Assembly (NCBI RefSeq): GCF_030695035.1
Contig: NZ_JAUYTT010000014.1
Location: 186,001-250,000, forward strand
DNA from: Frigidibacter sp.
GTDB taxonomy: Bacteria; Pseudomonadota; Alphaproteobacteria; Rhodobacterales; Rhodobacteraceae
DNA: 64,000 nt
Direction of reading: 5' to 3'
Positions 28,898 to 38,945 of the stretch are shown here, one piece after another. The notes beneath the pieces are model-generated. The model was given only the letters and a program-made list of their open reading frames with translations, was not told where the DNA came from and ran no database searches. Numbering within the stretch: position 1 is the first letter of the stretch; the number at the start of each line of letters is the position of its first letter. The position numbers and the translations under genes were made by a program.

Positions 28898-29236
28898 GTG
28901 AAACTCATCATCGCAGCCATCAAGCCGTTCAAGCTCGAGGAGGTGCGCGAAGCGCTCACCGCTATCGGCGTGCGCGGCATGATGGTGACCGAGGTCAAGG
29001 GCTTCGGCTCGCAATCCGGTCACACCGAGATTTACCGCGGCGCCGAATATGCCGTGAACTTTGTGCCGAAGGTCAAGCTGGAGATCGTGGTCAGCGATGC
29101 CCTGGCCGATCAGGTCGTCGACACGATCCAGAAGACCGCCAAGACCGACAAGATCGGCGACGGCAAGATCTTCGTGCTCGACGTGGCACAGGCCGTGCGC
29201 GTCCGCACCGGCGAAATCAACGACGACGCGCTCTGA
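28898..29236 (+). CDS. glnK: Nitrogen regulatory protein P-II
   Basis: GTG start: (V/M)KLIIAAIKPFKLEEVREALTAIGVRGMMVTEVKGFGSQSGHTEIYRGAEYAVNFVPKVKLEIVV...; adjacent to amtB. Confidence 0.96.
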   Translation: MKLIIAAIKPFKLEEVREALTAIGVRGMMVTEVKGFGSQSGHTEIYRGAEYAVNFVPKVKLEIVVSDALADQVVDTIQKTAKTDKIGDGKIFVLDVAQAVRVRTGEINDDAL

Positions 29237-29263
29237 GAGCCAGGGAACAGGGGAAGCAACAAG

Positions 29264-30634
29264 ATGTCGAACTTCAAGAAACTTTCGGGCCTGGCGGCGC
29301 TGCTTGCGCTGAGCGCGGCCCTGCCTGCCTTTGCGCAGGACGCGGCCCCCGCCGCGGAAGCCGCCGTGGAAGCGGTGGCCGAAGTCGCGCCGATCATCGA
29401 AAAGGGCGACGTGGCCTGGATGATCATCTCCTCGGTGCTGGTGCTGTTCATGACGGTGCCCGGCCTGGCGCTGTTCTACGGCGGCCTCGTGCGCACCAAG
29501 AACATGCTGTCGGTGCTGATGCAGTCGGTCGTGGTTGCGGCGCTGATGATGGTGATCTGGGTCATCTACGGCTACTCGTTCGCCTTCGGCGGCGGCACCT
29601 CGCCGTTCTGGGGCGGCACGGCGAAAATGTTCCTCTCCGGCGTCACGCTGGACAGCACCGCCGCCACCTTCTCTGACGGGATCGTGCTGCCGGAATACAT
29701 CTTCATTGCCTTCCAGATGACCTTCGCGGCCATCACCCCGGTTCTGATCATCGGGGCCTTTGCCGAGCGGATCAAATTCTCGGCGGTGCTGCTGTTCTCG
29801 GCACTTTGGGCGACCTTCGTGTACTTCCCGGTCGCGCATATGGTCTGGGATGCTGCGGGCCTGATCTTCAACATGGGCGCCATCGACTTTGCCGGCGGCA
29901 CCGTGGTTCACATCAACGCCGGTATTGCGGCACTGGTCGCGGCGATCGTCGTTGGCCCGCGTCTTGGCCTCGGCAAGGACATGATGGCCCCGCATTCGAT
30001 GACGCTGACCATGGTCGGCGCCGGGATGCTGTGGGTTGGCTGGTTCGGCTTCAACGCCGGCTCCAACCTCGAGGCGACTGCCGGCGCGACGCTGGCCGTG
30101 CTGAACACCTTCCTGGCCACCGCCGCCGCGATCCTGGCCTGGTGCCTGATCGAAGTCATGGCGCGCGGCAAGGCCTCTGGCCTCGGCGCTGCCTCGGGTC
30201 TGGTGGCTGGCCTCGTCGCCATCACCCCGGCTTGTGGCACCACCGGCCCGATGGGCGCGATGGTCCTCGGTTTCGTCGCCTCCGGCGCCTGCTACTTCTT
30301 CGTGGCGGTCGTGAAGAACAAGTTCGGCTATGACGACAGCCTCGACGTGTTCGGCATCCACGGCATCGGCGGCATCGTCGGCGCCATCGGCACCGGCATC
30401 CTGGCGGCGGAATCGCTGGGCGGCACCGGCTTCATCACCGAAGCCGGCACGATGGGCTCGCAGGTCATGGCGCAGATCAAGGGCGTGGTCATCACCATCG
30501 TCTGGAGCGGCGTCGGTTCGCTGGTCCTGCTCTACATCACCAAGATGCTCACCGGCGGCCTGCGGGTCTCGGCGGATGACGAGCGTCGGGGTCTGGACCA
30601 GACCTCGCATGGCGAAAGCGCCTATCACAGCTGA
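29264..30634 (+). CDS. amtB: Ammonium transporter
   Basis: Signal peptide, then GDVAWMIISSVLVLFMTVPGLALFYGGLVRTKNMLSVLMQS...FDFAGGTVVHINAGIAALVAA-type Amt motifs...; follows glnK. Confidence 0.97.
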   Translation: MSNFKKLSGLAALLALSAALPAFAQDAAPAAEAAVEAVAEVAPIIEKGDVAWMIISSVLVLFMTVPGLALFYGGLVRTKNMLSVLMQSVVVAALMMVIWVIYGYSFAFGGGTSPFWGGTAKMFLSGVTLDSTAATFSDGIVLPEYIFIAFQMTFAAITPVLIIGAFAERIKFSAVLLFSALWATFVYFPVAHMVWDAAGLIFNMGAIDFAGGTVVHINAGIAALVAAIVVGPRLGLGKDMMAPHSMTLTMVGAGMLWVGWFGFNAGSNLEATAGATLAVLNTFLATAAAILAWCLIEVMARGKASGLGAASGLVAGLVAITPACGTTGPMGAMVLGFVASGACYFFVAVVKNKFGYDDSLDVFGIHGIGGIVGAIGTGILAAESLGGTGFITEAGTMGSQVMAQIKGVVITIVWSGVGSLVLLYITKMLTGGLRVSADDERRGLDQTSHGESAYHS

Positions 30635-30710
30635 TCGCGCGGGCCCGGCCTTGTGCCGGGCCGGCCAGATACTCCCGCGCGGCACCTCCTCCCGCTGCGC
30701 GCTTCCTGAA

Positions 30711-30736
30711 GGCGGGGTTTCGGCCCCGCCTTTTTT
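30711..30736 (+). terminator. Rho-independent terminator downstream of glnK-amtB
   Basis: GGCGGGG-TTTCGG-CCCCGCC-TTTTTT. Confidence 0.85.
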
Positions 30737-30752
30737 CGTGCCGCAGAGGAAA

Positions 30753-30784
30753 GCAAAAGGGCCATCCCGACGGATGGCCCTTTG
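30753..30784 (-). terminator. Rho-independent terminator for the minus-strand aminotransferase
   Basis: Plus-strand GCAAAAGGGCCATCC-CGAC-GGATGGCCCTTT; T run present on the reverse strand after the stem. Confidence 0.75.
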
Positions 30785-30805
30785 CAATTCAGATGAAGGC
30801 AGCTC

Positions 30806-31990
30806 TCAGATCCCGCAGTCCAAAATCGCCTGCGCCAGCACCGGCACCGTCGCCGCATTCAGCCCGGCGATGTTCAGGCGGCTGTCGCCGACCATGTAGA
30901 TGCCATGCTCGGCCCGCAGCCGCTCCACCTGCTCGGGCGTCGCCCCAAGGCGTGAGAACATGCCGCGGTGCTGCGCCAGAAAGCCGAAGCGGTCAGAGCC
31001 GGAGCGGTCCCGCAGCTCGCGCGCCAGATCCTCGCGCAGGCCCAGCATCGCCTGCCGCACCTCTTCCAGCTCTGCTTCCCACTCGGCCCGCAATGCCGGG
31101 TCGCCCAGGATCATCGTCACCAGCCGCGCGCCATGATCGGGCGGGAAGCTGTAGTTCTGGCGGTTGAGGAAGGCGAGCGTGCCTTGCGTCAGGTCGCGCA
31201 CGGCCGTGTCCGGCGCCAGCGCCAGCAGCACGCCGGTGCGCTCGCGGTAGATGCCGAAGTTCTTGCTGCAGGAGGCGGCGATCAGCACTTCGGGCAGCGC
31301 CTCGGCGATCAGCCTTGTGCCGGCGGCATCCGCCTCCAGCCCGTCGCCAAAGCCCTGATAGGCCAGGTCGATCAGCGGGATCGCCCCGGTCCGCTCCAGC
31401 ACTTTCGCGACCTCGGCCCATTCCGGCAGGGTCAAGTTGGCGCCGGTCGGGTTGTGGCAGCAGCCATGCAGCAGCACGACATCACCCGGGGCGACGCGGC
31501 CCAGATCCTCCAGCATCGCGGCAAAGGACACGCCGCGGGTCTCGGCATCGAAATAGCGGTAGGTGGCCTGCTTCATCCCCAGATAGGAGATGATCGAGGG
31601 ATGGTTCGGCCAGGTCGGATCCGACAGCCAGACGGTGGCCTGCGGGTTCGCCAGCCGGATCAGCTCCAGCGCCTGCCGGATCGCGCCGGTGCCGCCGACG
31701 GTGGCCGCCGCCGCCAGCCGCGCGCCCGGATAGTCCGGGCCCAGGATCAGCCCGGCCATCGCCGCGCCAAAGGCCGGATCGCCGGCCAGCGCCACATAGG
31801 TCTTGGTGGTTTCGGCCTGCCACAGCAGCTGCTCGGCCGATTTCACCGCGCGCATCACCGGCGTGAGGCCCGTGGCATCCTTGTAGACGCCGACGCCAAG
31901 GTCGATCTTGCCGGCGCGCTCATCGGCCTTGAACTGGCCCATCAGCGCCAGGATCTTGTCCGCCGCCTGCGGCTTGAGGTTCGAGAGCAT
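30806..31990 (-). CDS. tyrB: Aromatic amino acid / aspartate aminotransferase (class I)
   Basis: MLSNLKPQAADKILALMGQFKADERAGKIDLGVGVYKDATGLTPVMRAVKSAE...VLLHGCCHNPTGANLTLPEW...AASCSKNFGIYRERTGVLLAL... Confidence 0.93.
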   Translation of the reverse strand: MLSNLKPQAADKILALMGQFKADERAGKIDLGVGVYKDATGLTPVMRAVKSAEQLLWQAETTKTYVALAGDPAFGAAMAGLILGPDYPGARLAAAATVGGTGAIRQALELIRLANPQATVWLSDPTWPNHPSIISYLGMKQATYRYFDAETRGVSFAAMLEDLGRVAPGDVVLLHGCCHNPTGANLTLPEWAEVAKVLERTGAIPLIDLAYQGFGDGLEADAAGTRLIAEALPEVLIAASCSKNFGIYRERTGVLLALAPDTAVRDLTQGTLAFLNRQNYSFPPDHGARLVTMILGDPALRAEWEAELEEVRQAMLGLREDLARELRDRSGSDRFGFLAQHRGMFSRLGATPEQVERLRAEHGIYMVGDSRLNIAGLNAATVPVLAQAILDCGI

Positions 31991-31993
31991 CCG

Positions 31994-32839
31994 CTATCCT
32001 TTCGCCACCCGAAGGTCGCCATACATGCCCCATTCGGCCCAGGAGCCGTCATAGAGCGCATGATCCCGGTGCCCGATCCGCTCCAGTGCCAGATTGAGGA
32101 TCGCCGCCGACACGCCCGACCCGCAGCTGGTGATGGCCGGTTTCTTCAGATCGACCCCCGCCGCCACGAACTCCGCCTTCAGCGCATCGGGGGCCTTCAT
32201 CGTGCCATCGGCGTTCATGAGGCGGGCAAAGGGCAGGTTCTTGGAGTTCGGGATATGCCCCTGCCGCAGCCCGGCGCGCGGTTCGGGCTCATCGCCCCGG
32301 AAGCGGCCTTCGCTGCGGGCGTCGATGATTTCCCAATCGCCCAGCTTCGAGGAAGCGGCGACTTGCGTCACATCCTTCACCAGCTGCGCCTGGCGCTGCA
32401 CGGTCATGTGCCGGTCGCGCACGAAGGGCGGCAGATCCTCGATCATCCGGCCCTCGGCCTTCCATTTCGGCAGCCCGCCATCCAGCACCGCGACATCGGT
32501 CTTGCCCATCAGCCGGAAGGTCCACCACACGCGGGGCGCCGAGAAGATGCCAGCGCCGTCATAGATCACCACCTGATGCCCGTCGCCGATGCCCATCGCG
32601 CGCATCCGGCTCATGAACTTCTCCACCGGCGGGAACATGTGCGGCAGTTCCGAGCGCTGGTCGGAAATCTCGTCGATGTCGAAGAAGCGCGCGCCGGGGA
32701 TATGGCCGGCCCCGAACTCGGCCTTCGCATCGCGCGCCATTGCCGGCAGATACCACGAGGCATCGAGGATGCGCAGATCGGGATTGCGCAGATGCGCGTC
32801 GAGCCAGTCGGTGGATACCAGAGTCTTCGGATCGTCCAT
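31994..32839 (-). CDS. sseA: 3-mercaptopyruvate sulfurtransferase
   Basis: MDDPKTLVSTDWLDAHLRNPDLRILDASWYLPAMARDAKAEFGAGHIPGARFFDIDEISD...PAITSCGSGVSAAILNLALERIGH...: CGSGV(T/S)A active site. Confidence 0.95.
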   Translation of the reverse strand: MDDPKTLVSTDWLDAHLRNPDLRILDASWYLPAMARDAKAEFGAGHIPGARFFDIDEISDQRSELPHMFPPVEKFMSRMRAMGIGDGHQVVIYDGAGIFSAPRVWWTFRLMGKTDVAVLDGGLPKWKAEGRMIEDLPPFVRDRHMTVQRQAQLVKDVTQVAASSKLGDWEIIDARSEGRFRGDEPEPRAGLRQGHIPNSKNLPFARLMNADGTMKAPDALKAEFVAAGVDLKKPAITSCGSGVSAAILNLALERIGHRDHALYDGSWAEWGMYGDLRVAKG

Positions 32840-32922
32840 GGCTTGCCCTTCCCGTCACTTGGTCCTGAAATCCGTTCCCGTCTATCGCGGGAGGCTTTGC
32901 CGGGCAAGCGGGGAGGGCGGGC

Positions 32923-33552
32923 TCAGCGCCCGGTGCGGGTGGCGATCATGCTTGGCCGCTGCGCCATCGTTTGCCACCATCCGGCCAGCGCCGGCCGCGC
33001 CGCCAGCAGCGCCGCCCCTTCGGGCGAAGAGGCGAAGGCCGCGATCATCGGCGCCAGATGCAGATCGGCCAGCGACAGCGGCCCGCCCGCCAGTTGCAGC
33101 CCTTCGGCGGCAATCGCCTCCAGCGCTTCCAGCACCGGCCCGGCGGTGGCAAGGCCTGCCGCCACTTCGGCCGGGTCAGGCGCGAGGCCCTCATAGGGCC
33201 GGAACACCAGCTGCGCATAGACCTGCCGCACCAGCGGCCAGTAGGCATGGGCATCGGCAATGCCGATCACCTGTGCCATCCGCGCCGCGGCGCGCGGGTC
33301 AGACGGCACCAGAGCCGGGCCGGGAAAGGCCGCATCGACATAGCGCAGGATCGCCGCCGTCTCGTAGAGCGTGAAGCCTTCATGCTCCAGCACCGGCACC
33401 CGGCCAAACGGGTTCAGCGCGAGCAGGTCTGCAGGAGGAGGGTCGGCGAACGGGTCGGTCTCGGCCAGCTCATGCGCCACGCCCTTCTCGATCAGGGCCA
33501 GCCGGGCGATCCTTGTGTAGATGCTGTAGCGATATCCGGCCAGCCGGATCAC
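32923..33552 (-). CDS. Glutathione S-transferase family protein
   Basis: MIRLAGYRYSIYTRIARLALIEKGVAHELAETDPF...LLALNPFGRVPVLEHEGFTLYETAAILRYVDAAFPG... Confidence 0.9.
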   Translation of the reverse strand: MIRLAGYRYSIYTRIARLALIEKGVAHELAETDPFADPPPADLLALNPFGRVPVLEHEGFTLYETAAILRYVDAAFPGPALVPSDPRAAARMAQVIGIADAHAYWPLVRQVYAQLVFRPYEGLAPDPAEVAAGLATAGPVLEALEAIAAEGLQLAGGPLSLADLHLAPMIAAFASSPEGAALLAARPALAGWWQTMAQRPSMIATRTGR

Positions 33553-33565
33553 GGGTGCCGCCGGA

Positions 33566-34042
33566 TCACTGATGCCCCTGCTTCATGATCCGGGATTTCT
33601 GCCGGTCCCAGTCGCGCTTGGCCTCGGTCGCGCGCTTGTCGGCCAGCTTCTTGCCCTTGGCGACGCCGATCTTCAGCTTGGCCATGCCCTTGTCGTTGAA
33701 ATACATGACCAGCGGCACCAGGGTCATCCCTTCGCGCCCCACGGCCTGCCACAGCCGCGACAGCTCCTTGCGGCTGACCAGCAGCTTGCGCCGCCGCCGT
33801 TCCTCATGCCCGAAGACGCCGGCCTGCGAATAGGGCGCGATATAGCTGTTGATCAGCCACAGCTCGCCGCCCTCGACGCTGGCGTAGCTCTCGGCGATGT
33901 TCGACTGGCCCTTGCGCAGCGATTTCACCTCCGACCCAAGCAGCATGATCCCGGCCTCGAGATCGCTCTCGATGGCGTAATCGAACCGCGCGCGGCGGTT
34001 TTCGGCGATGACTTTGGAGTTTGGATCGTGCTGTACGGCCAT
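33566..34042 (-). CDS. smpB: SsrA-binding protein SmpB
   Basis: ...[62 protein letters not shown]...: SmpB signature. Confidence 0.96.
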   Translation of the reverse strand: MAVQHDPNSKVIAENRRARFDYAIESDLEAGIMLLGSEVKSLRKGQSNIAESYASVEGGELWLINSYIAPYSQAGVFGHEERRRRKLLVSRKELSRLWQAVGREGMTLVPLVMYFNDKGMAKLKIGVAKGKKLADKRATEAKRDWDRQKSRIMKQGHQ

Positions 34043-34104
34043 GATCGGCCCGAGATAGGGGGTGACAGCTTCCCTGTCCAGTGCCCCTCCCCATTCGTTC
34101 TGGT

Positions 34105-34182
34105 CCAAATATCCGCAGAGGGGTGCCGGGGAGGGGCGCGCCCCTCCCCGGCCGGGGGGTGCGGGGGGCTGGCCCCCCGCGT
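34105..34182. repeat. Intergenic palindromic GC-rich element between smpB and dapA
   Basis: Contains the perfect 28-nt palindrome GCCGGGGAGGGGCGCGCCCCTCCCCGGC (34125-34152), then GGGGGGCTGGCCCCCC, preceded by TCCAAATATCC. Similar core to the 8990-9118 element. Confidence 0.6.
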
Positions 34183-34194
34183 CCCCGCCCGCCG

Positions 34195-35067
34195 CTAGAT
34201 CAGCCCCGCATGGCGCATCGCCGCATCAATGCGGGCGCGGGTCGCATCCAAGAGGCCGGTCAGCGGCAGCCGCACCTCCTCGCTGCACAGGCCCAGCTTC
34301 GACAGCGCGTATTTCGCGCCGACCAGCCCCGGCTCGATGAAGATCGCCTCGTGCAGCGGCATCAGCCGGTCCTGGTACTCCAACGCGAGCGCATAGTCGC
34401 CCGCCAGCGTCGCCGCCTGGAACTCGGCACAAAGCCGCGGCGCGACGTTGGCGGTGACGGAAATGCACCCCACCCCGCCATGCGCGTTGAAGCCAAGCGC
34501 CGTCGCATCCTCGCCCGACAGCTGGATGAACTCCGGCCCGCAGGTGATGCGCTGCTGGCTCACCCGCTCCAGCTTGCCGGTCGCGTCCTTGACGCCGACG
34601 ATCCGCGGCAGCTTGGCCAGCTCTCCCATCGTCTCGGGCGACATGTCCACCACTGACCGACCGGGGATGTTGTAGATGATGATGGGCAGGGCGCTGGCAT
34701 CATGCATCGCGGTGTAATGCGCAATCAGCCCGCGCTGCGTCGGCTTGTTGTAATAGGGCGTCACCACCAGTGCGGCATCGGCGCCGACCGCCTCGGCGTG
34801 CTGGATCAGGCCAATGCCCTCGGCTGTCGCGTTGGACCCGGCCCCGGCGATCACCGGGATGCGGCCCGCCACCGCCTCGACCACTGCCTCGATCACCGCG
34901 CCATGTTCCTCGTGGGTGAGCGTCGGCGACTCGCCGGTCGTGCCCACCGGCACAAGGCCGCTGGAGCCTTCGGCGATATGCCATTCGACCAGCTTCTTGA
35001 GCGTGTCATAGTCCACTGCGCCGTTCTTCAACGGCGTGACCAGGGCAGGGATGGACCCTTTGAACAT
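34195..35067 (-). CDS. dapA: 4-hydroxy-tetrahydrodipicolinate synthase
   Basis: [55 protein letters not shown]...[14 protein letters not shown]...[11 protein letters not shown]... Confidence 0.97.
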   Translation of the reverse strand: MFKGSIPALVTPLKNGAVDYDTLKKLVEWHIAEGSSGLVPVGTTGESPTLTHEEHGAVIEAVVEAVAGRIPVIAGAGSNATAEGIGLIQHAEAVGADAALVVTPYYNKPTQRGLIAHYTAMHDASALPIIIYNIPGRSVVDMSPETMGELAKLPRIVGVKDATGKLERVSQQRITCGPEFIQLSGEDATALGFNAHGGVGCISVTANVAPRLCAEFQAATLAGDYALALEYQDRLMPLHEAIFIEPGLVGAKYALSKLGLCSEEVRLPLTGLLDATRARIDAAMRHAGLI

Positions 35068-35228
35068 GACACGCTCCATATGGTTGGGCCGGGTCAGTCG
35101 CTGACTCGGCCGGGTGAGATCGCGGCGGAACCTAGCGACCCGGCGCGCACTTGCCAAGTTTGTGTGTTGTGGCTGGCGGTGTGCCCGGTAGGATTGTGCC
35201 AAACCAAGAAGCAGCAGCCAAAGTTCAG

Positions 35229-37307
35229 ATGATCCGCACCGCCGTGACCCGCAGCCATGTCCTTGCCGCGACGCTGTCGCTTGGCCTTGCCGTGCCAGCG
35301 GTGCAGGCGCAGGACGCTGCGCCGCCCAACTCCTCGACCGCTGCCAGCACTGCGCCCACCCGGGCCGCGCTGCCGCCGCCCGCGGCGCCTCCCTCTCCCG
35401 CGCTGGTGCTGGAAATCACCCGCTCGGCCGAAGATCCCGCCGCCCTCGGGCAGGCGCTGATCGCCGCGGCGCAGGGGGATTGGCCGGTGGCGATGGGGCA
35501 GGCGCGGGTGGCGGGGCCGATCTCCTCCGACATCCTGGAATGGCAGCGCCTGCGCGCGGCTACCGGCAGTGTCACCTTCGCCGACTATGTCGCGTTTCTG
35601 GAGCGCCGCCCCGACTGGCCCGGGCTGACCTTCTTGCGAAAGAAGGCCGAGGCGACGATTCTGGAGGGTGAGTCGGCCGGGGATGTCCTTGCCTTCTTCG
35701 CGGCCGGCGCGCCGCAGACCGGCACCGGCAGCCTCGCGCTGATGGCGGCGCTGACCGAGGCGGGCCGCGCGCCCGCGGCCGAGGCCGAGGCGGTGCGCGC
35801 CTGGCGCTATCTGGCCCTGACGGAGGAAGAGGAGACAGCGTTGCTGGCCCGCGCTGGCCCTGTGCTGGCCGATCACCACGGCGGCCGGCTCGCCGCGGCG
35901 CTGGATGCGGGCCGGCTGGCCGAGGCGCGGCGGATGCTGCCACTGGTCACCTCCGGCACGCGGGCCGTGGCCGCAGCGCGCATCGCGCTTCAGGCAAAGA
36001 CCCCCGGCGTCGATACGCTGATCGCCGCTGTGCCAGAGCATATGGCCGCCTCGCCGGGGTTGGCGAAGGACCGCTTCCGCTGGCGCATCTCGCGCGATCT
36101 TTATGACGAGGCGGCGGACCTGTTGCTGGAACGCTCGACCAGCGCCGAGGCGCTTGGCACGCCGCAAGGCTGGGCCAGCTGGCGCGCGACACTGGCGCGG
36201 CGGGAAATGCGGGTGGGCGATCCGGCCCGCGCCTATCGCATCGCCTCCACTCACCATCTGACCGCCGGCAGCAGCTACGCCGATCTCGAATGGCTGGCTG
36301 GCTACATCGCGCTGCGCAAGCTGGATGACCCGGATACCGCCCTGACCCATTTCGCCCGTTTCCGCGCAGCCGTGGCCAGCCCGATCAGCCTTGGCCGCGC
36401 CGGATACTGGCAGGGCCGCGCCTATGACGAGCTTGGCAGCGAAGAGGAAGCCCGCGCCGCCTATGCCTTCGCCGCCGAGTATCAGACCGGCTTCTACGGG
36501 CTGATGGCCGCGGAACGGCTGGGTCTCCCGCTCGACCCGGCCCTTGCCGGGCGCGAGGATTATCCGCCGCTGGAGGGCGCGGCCTTCGCCGCGACGTCGG
36601 TCTTCGAGGCCGCCGAGCTGCTCTATGCCGCAGGCGAGGGCGATCTGGGCGAGCGGTTCCTGCTGCATCTGGCGGAAAGCCTTGCGCCGGCCGATCTGCA
36701 ACGGCTGGCCGGCCATGCCCTGCGCCAGCAGCGGCCGCATCTGGCGCTGATGGTCGCCAAGACCGCCGCCGCGCAGGGGCTGGTGCTGCCCGCCGCCTAT
36801 TTCCCGCTGAACGGGTTGGAACAGATGGACCTGCCGGTGGCCCCCGAACTGGCGCTGTCGATTGCCCGGCGCGAGAGCGAGTTCGACATCGACGTGGTCA
36901 GCCATGCCGGCGCGCTTGGCCTGATGCAGGTGATGCCCGGCACGGCGAAGATGATGGCAACCGCCACCGGCCAGCCCTATGCGGCCGGTCGGTTGACCTC
37001 GGACTGGCGCTACAATGCCTCGCTGGGGGCAGCCTACCTCGCGCAGCTGACCGAGGAGTTCGGGCCCGCCACTGCGCTGGTGGCTGCGGGTTACAATGCC
37101 GGGCCGGGCCGCCCGCGCCAGTGGATCCGCGATCTGGGCGATCCGCGCGCGGCCTCTGTCGACGTGGTCGATTGGATCGAGGCGATCCCCTTCACCGAAA
37201 CGCAGAACTACGTGATGCGGGTGGCGGAAAGCTTGCCCATCTACCGCGCGCGGCTGACGGGCGAGGCGGGGCCGATCCAGCTGACCAAGGACCTGACGGG
37301 GCGGTAG
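35229..37307 (+). CDS. Soluble lytic murein transglycosylase
   Basis: Signal peptide [28 protein letters not shown]-terminal SLT domain ...[36 protein letters not shown]...[13 protein letters not shown]...[18 protein letters not shown].... Confidence 0.94.
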   Translation: MIRTAVTRSHVLAATLSLGLAVPAVQAQDAAPPNSSTAASTAPTRAALPPPAAPPSPALVLEITRSAEDPAALGQALIAAAQGDWPVAMGQARVAGPISSDILEWQRLRAATGSVTFADYVAFLERRPDWPGLTFLRKKAEATILEGESAGDVLAFFAAGAPQTGTGSLALMAALTEAGRAPAAEAEAVRAWRYLALTEEEETALLARAGPVLADHHGGRLAAALDAGRLAEARRMLPLVTSGTRAVAAARIALQAKTPGVDTLIAAVPEHMAASPGLAKDRFRWRISRDLYDEAADLLLERSTSAEALGTPQGWASWRATLARREMRVGDPARAYRIASTHHLTAGSSYADLEWLAGYIALRKLDDPDTALTHFARFRAAVASPISLGRAGYWQGRAYDELGSEEEARAAYAFAAEYQTGFYGLMAAERLGLPLDPALAGREDYPPLEGAAFAATSVFEAAELLYAAGEGDLGERFLLHLAESLAPADLQRLAGHALRQQRPHLALMVAKTAAAQGLVLPAAYFPLNGLEQMDLPVAPELALSIARRESEFDIDVVSHAGALGLMQVMPGTAKMMATATGQPYAAGRLTSDWRYNASLGAAYLAQLTEEFGPATALVAAGYNAGPGRPRQWIRDLGDPRAASVDVVDWIEAIPFTETQNYVMRVAESLPIYRARLTGEAGPIQLTKDLTGR

Positions 37308-37308
37308 T

Positions 37309-38184
37309 TCAGACCGCCGCGCCCTTCTTGCGGGCGCGCCACAGCGTAAAGAGCCCGGCCCCCACCACGATCACCGCGCCGATGGCCACATTGGCGCGCA
37401 GCGTCTCGCCGAACAGCGTCAGCCCCAGCAGGGTCACGAAGACCAGCTGCAGATAGGCGAAGGGCTGGATCGCGCTTGCCTCGGCCACCTCATAGGCGCG
37501 GATCAGCAGCCAATGCGCGCCCGCCGCCGTCAGGCAGAGGCAGGCCATCCAGCCCCAGTCGACCAGCGTCATCGGCTCCCAGAACCACACGCCAATCAGC
37601 GTCATGATCACCGCACCGGACACCCCGGTCCAGAAGAAGCTGACCGAGGCGGCATCGCTGCGCGAGACATAGCGGGTGAGGAGCCCGTAGAGCGCGAACA
37701 TGAAGGCCGAGACCAGCGGGATCAGCGCGGCGGGCGAGAAGACCGCCACCCCGGGCTGCAAGATCACCAGCATCCCGACGAAGCCGATGCCGATGGCCGT
37801 CCAGCGACGCCAGCCGACCTTTTCCCCCAGTACCGGGCCGGAGAGGGCCGCCACTAGCAGCGGGTAGCAGGTAAAGACGGCATGGCTTTCGACCAGCCCC
37901 AGAAGGATGAAGGACTGCACCATGATGCAGACCTCGGCCGCCAGCAGCAGCCCGCGGAAGATCTGCACGCGCGGATGGGCGGTGCGCACCGCGGCGCGCA
38001 GGCCCCCCGGGGCCCGCGAAGCCACCGCCATCACGAAGGCGGCGAAAAACCAGTAGCGGATCATCACCACCATGTAGATGTTGTATTCCGCGGCGAGGTG
38101 GCGCGAGATTCCGTCCTGCACCGAAAAGACGAAGGTGGTGGCCACCATCAGCAAGATGCCAAGGCGGGTGTTCTGGTCGGTCAT
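37309..38184 (-). CDS. DMT-family (EamA) transporter
   Basis: MTDQNTRLGILLMVATTFVFSVQDGISRHLAAEYN...; about 10 TM segments, two EamA repeats. Confidence 0.92.
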   Translation of the reverse strand: MTDQNTRLGILLMVATTFVFSVQDGISRHLAAEYNIYMVVMIRYWFFAAFVMAVASRAPGGLRAAVRTAHPRVQIFRGLLLAAEVCIMVQSFILLGLVESHAVFTCYPLLVAALSGPVLGEKVGWRRWTAIGIGFVGMLVILQPGVAVFSPAALIPLVSAFMFALYGLLTRYVSRSDAASVSFFWTGVSGAVIMTLIGVWFWEPMTLVDWGWMACLCLTAAGAHWLLIRAYEVAEASAIQPFAYLQLVFVTLLGLTLFGETLRANVAIGAVIVVGAGLFTLWRARKKGAAV

Positions 38185-38894
38185 GTCGCCTCGCGGGGTG
38201 CTTCTGGGAGAGCGGAGATTGGGGGGCGGAGCACGCCCACGCTCATGTGCCGCTTATGGCCGTGGCCCGGGCGGCGTTCAACCGCAAAGCCCGCCGCATC
38301 GAGGCCCCGCCGCACGAAACCGGCGGCGGTGTAGGTGGCGAAGGTGCCGCCCGGCGCGGTGTGGCGGGCGACCTCGGCCATCAGCGGCTCGCCCCACAGC
38401 TCGGGGTTCTTGGCGGGCGAGAAGCCGTCGAGGAACCACGCGTCGGCTTGTCCCCGCCAGTCGGGCAGGGCGGTGCGGGCATCGGCGATGATAACTTCGA
38501 CCGAGATGGCACCGAGATCGAAGCGGCGCGCGCCCAAAGCCCAGGCGTCCAGGAACGGGTCTGCGACCGCCCGCGCCTCGGGGAAGGCATCCAGCGCACG
38601 GGCAATGTCGGCGGCGGGCAGGGGGAAGGCCTCGAAGCTGGTGTAGTGCAAGGGGCCGGGCTGGCTCTGGTGGGCGATCAGCGTGGCCATCAGGTTCAGC
38701 CCGGTGCCGAAGCCCAGTTCGGCAATCCGGAAGCCGGGGGTGAAGCGGGCGGGCAGATCATTGCCGGCGAGAAACACATGCCGGGTTTCCGCCAGCCCGT
38801 TGCCAAGGCTGAAATAGGGATCGTCGAAGCGGGTCGACACCGGCACGATCCCGTCCCGCCATTGCACGCCGCTGCTCTGGTTCTCGCCGGTCAT
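38181..38894 (-). CDS. mnmD: tRNA (5-methylaminomethyl-2-thiouridine)(34)-methyltransferase MnmD
   Basis: ...VQWRDGIVPVSTRFDDPYFSLGNGLAETRHVFLAGNDLPARF...FRIAELGFGTGLNLMATL...AWFLDGFSPAKNPELW... Confidence 0.93.
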   Translation of the reverse strand: MTGENQSSGVQWRDGIVPVSTRFDDPYFSLGNGLAETRHVFLAGNDLPARFTPGFRIAELGFGTGLNLMATLIAHQSQPGPLHYTSFEAFPLPAADIARALDAFPEARAVADPFLDAWALGARRFDLGAISVEVIIADARTALPDWRGQADAWFLDGFSPAKNPELWGEPLMAEVARHTAPGGTFATYTAAGFVRRGLDAAGFAVERRPGHGHKRHMSVGVLRPPISALPEAPREAT

Positions 38895-38945
38895 CTGCCC
38901 TAGTCCTGTTCGCGGCGATCCTGACGGGGCAGCGGGGGAAGTTCA

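Noticed and set aside
28616-30787. 723-aa minus-strand ORF antisense to glnK-amtB
   Set aside because: Shadow ORF with His/Asp/Gln-rich translation; both sense genes are unambiguous.
30968-33196. 742-aa plus-strand ORF opposite tyrB/sseA/GST
   Set aside because: Runs antisense across three real genes with low-complexity translation; not credible as coding.
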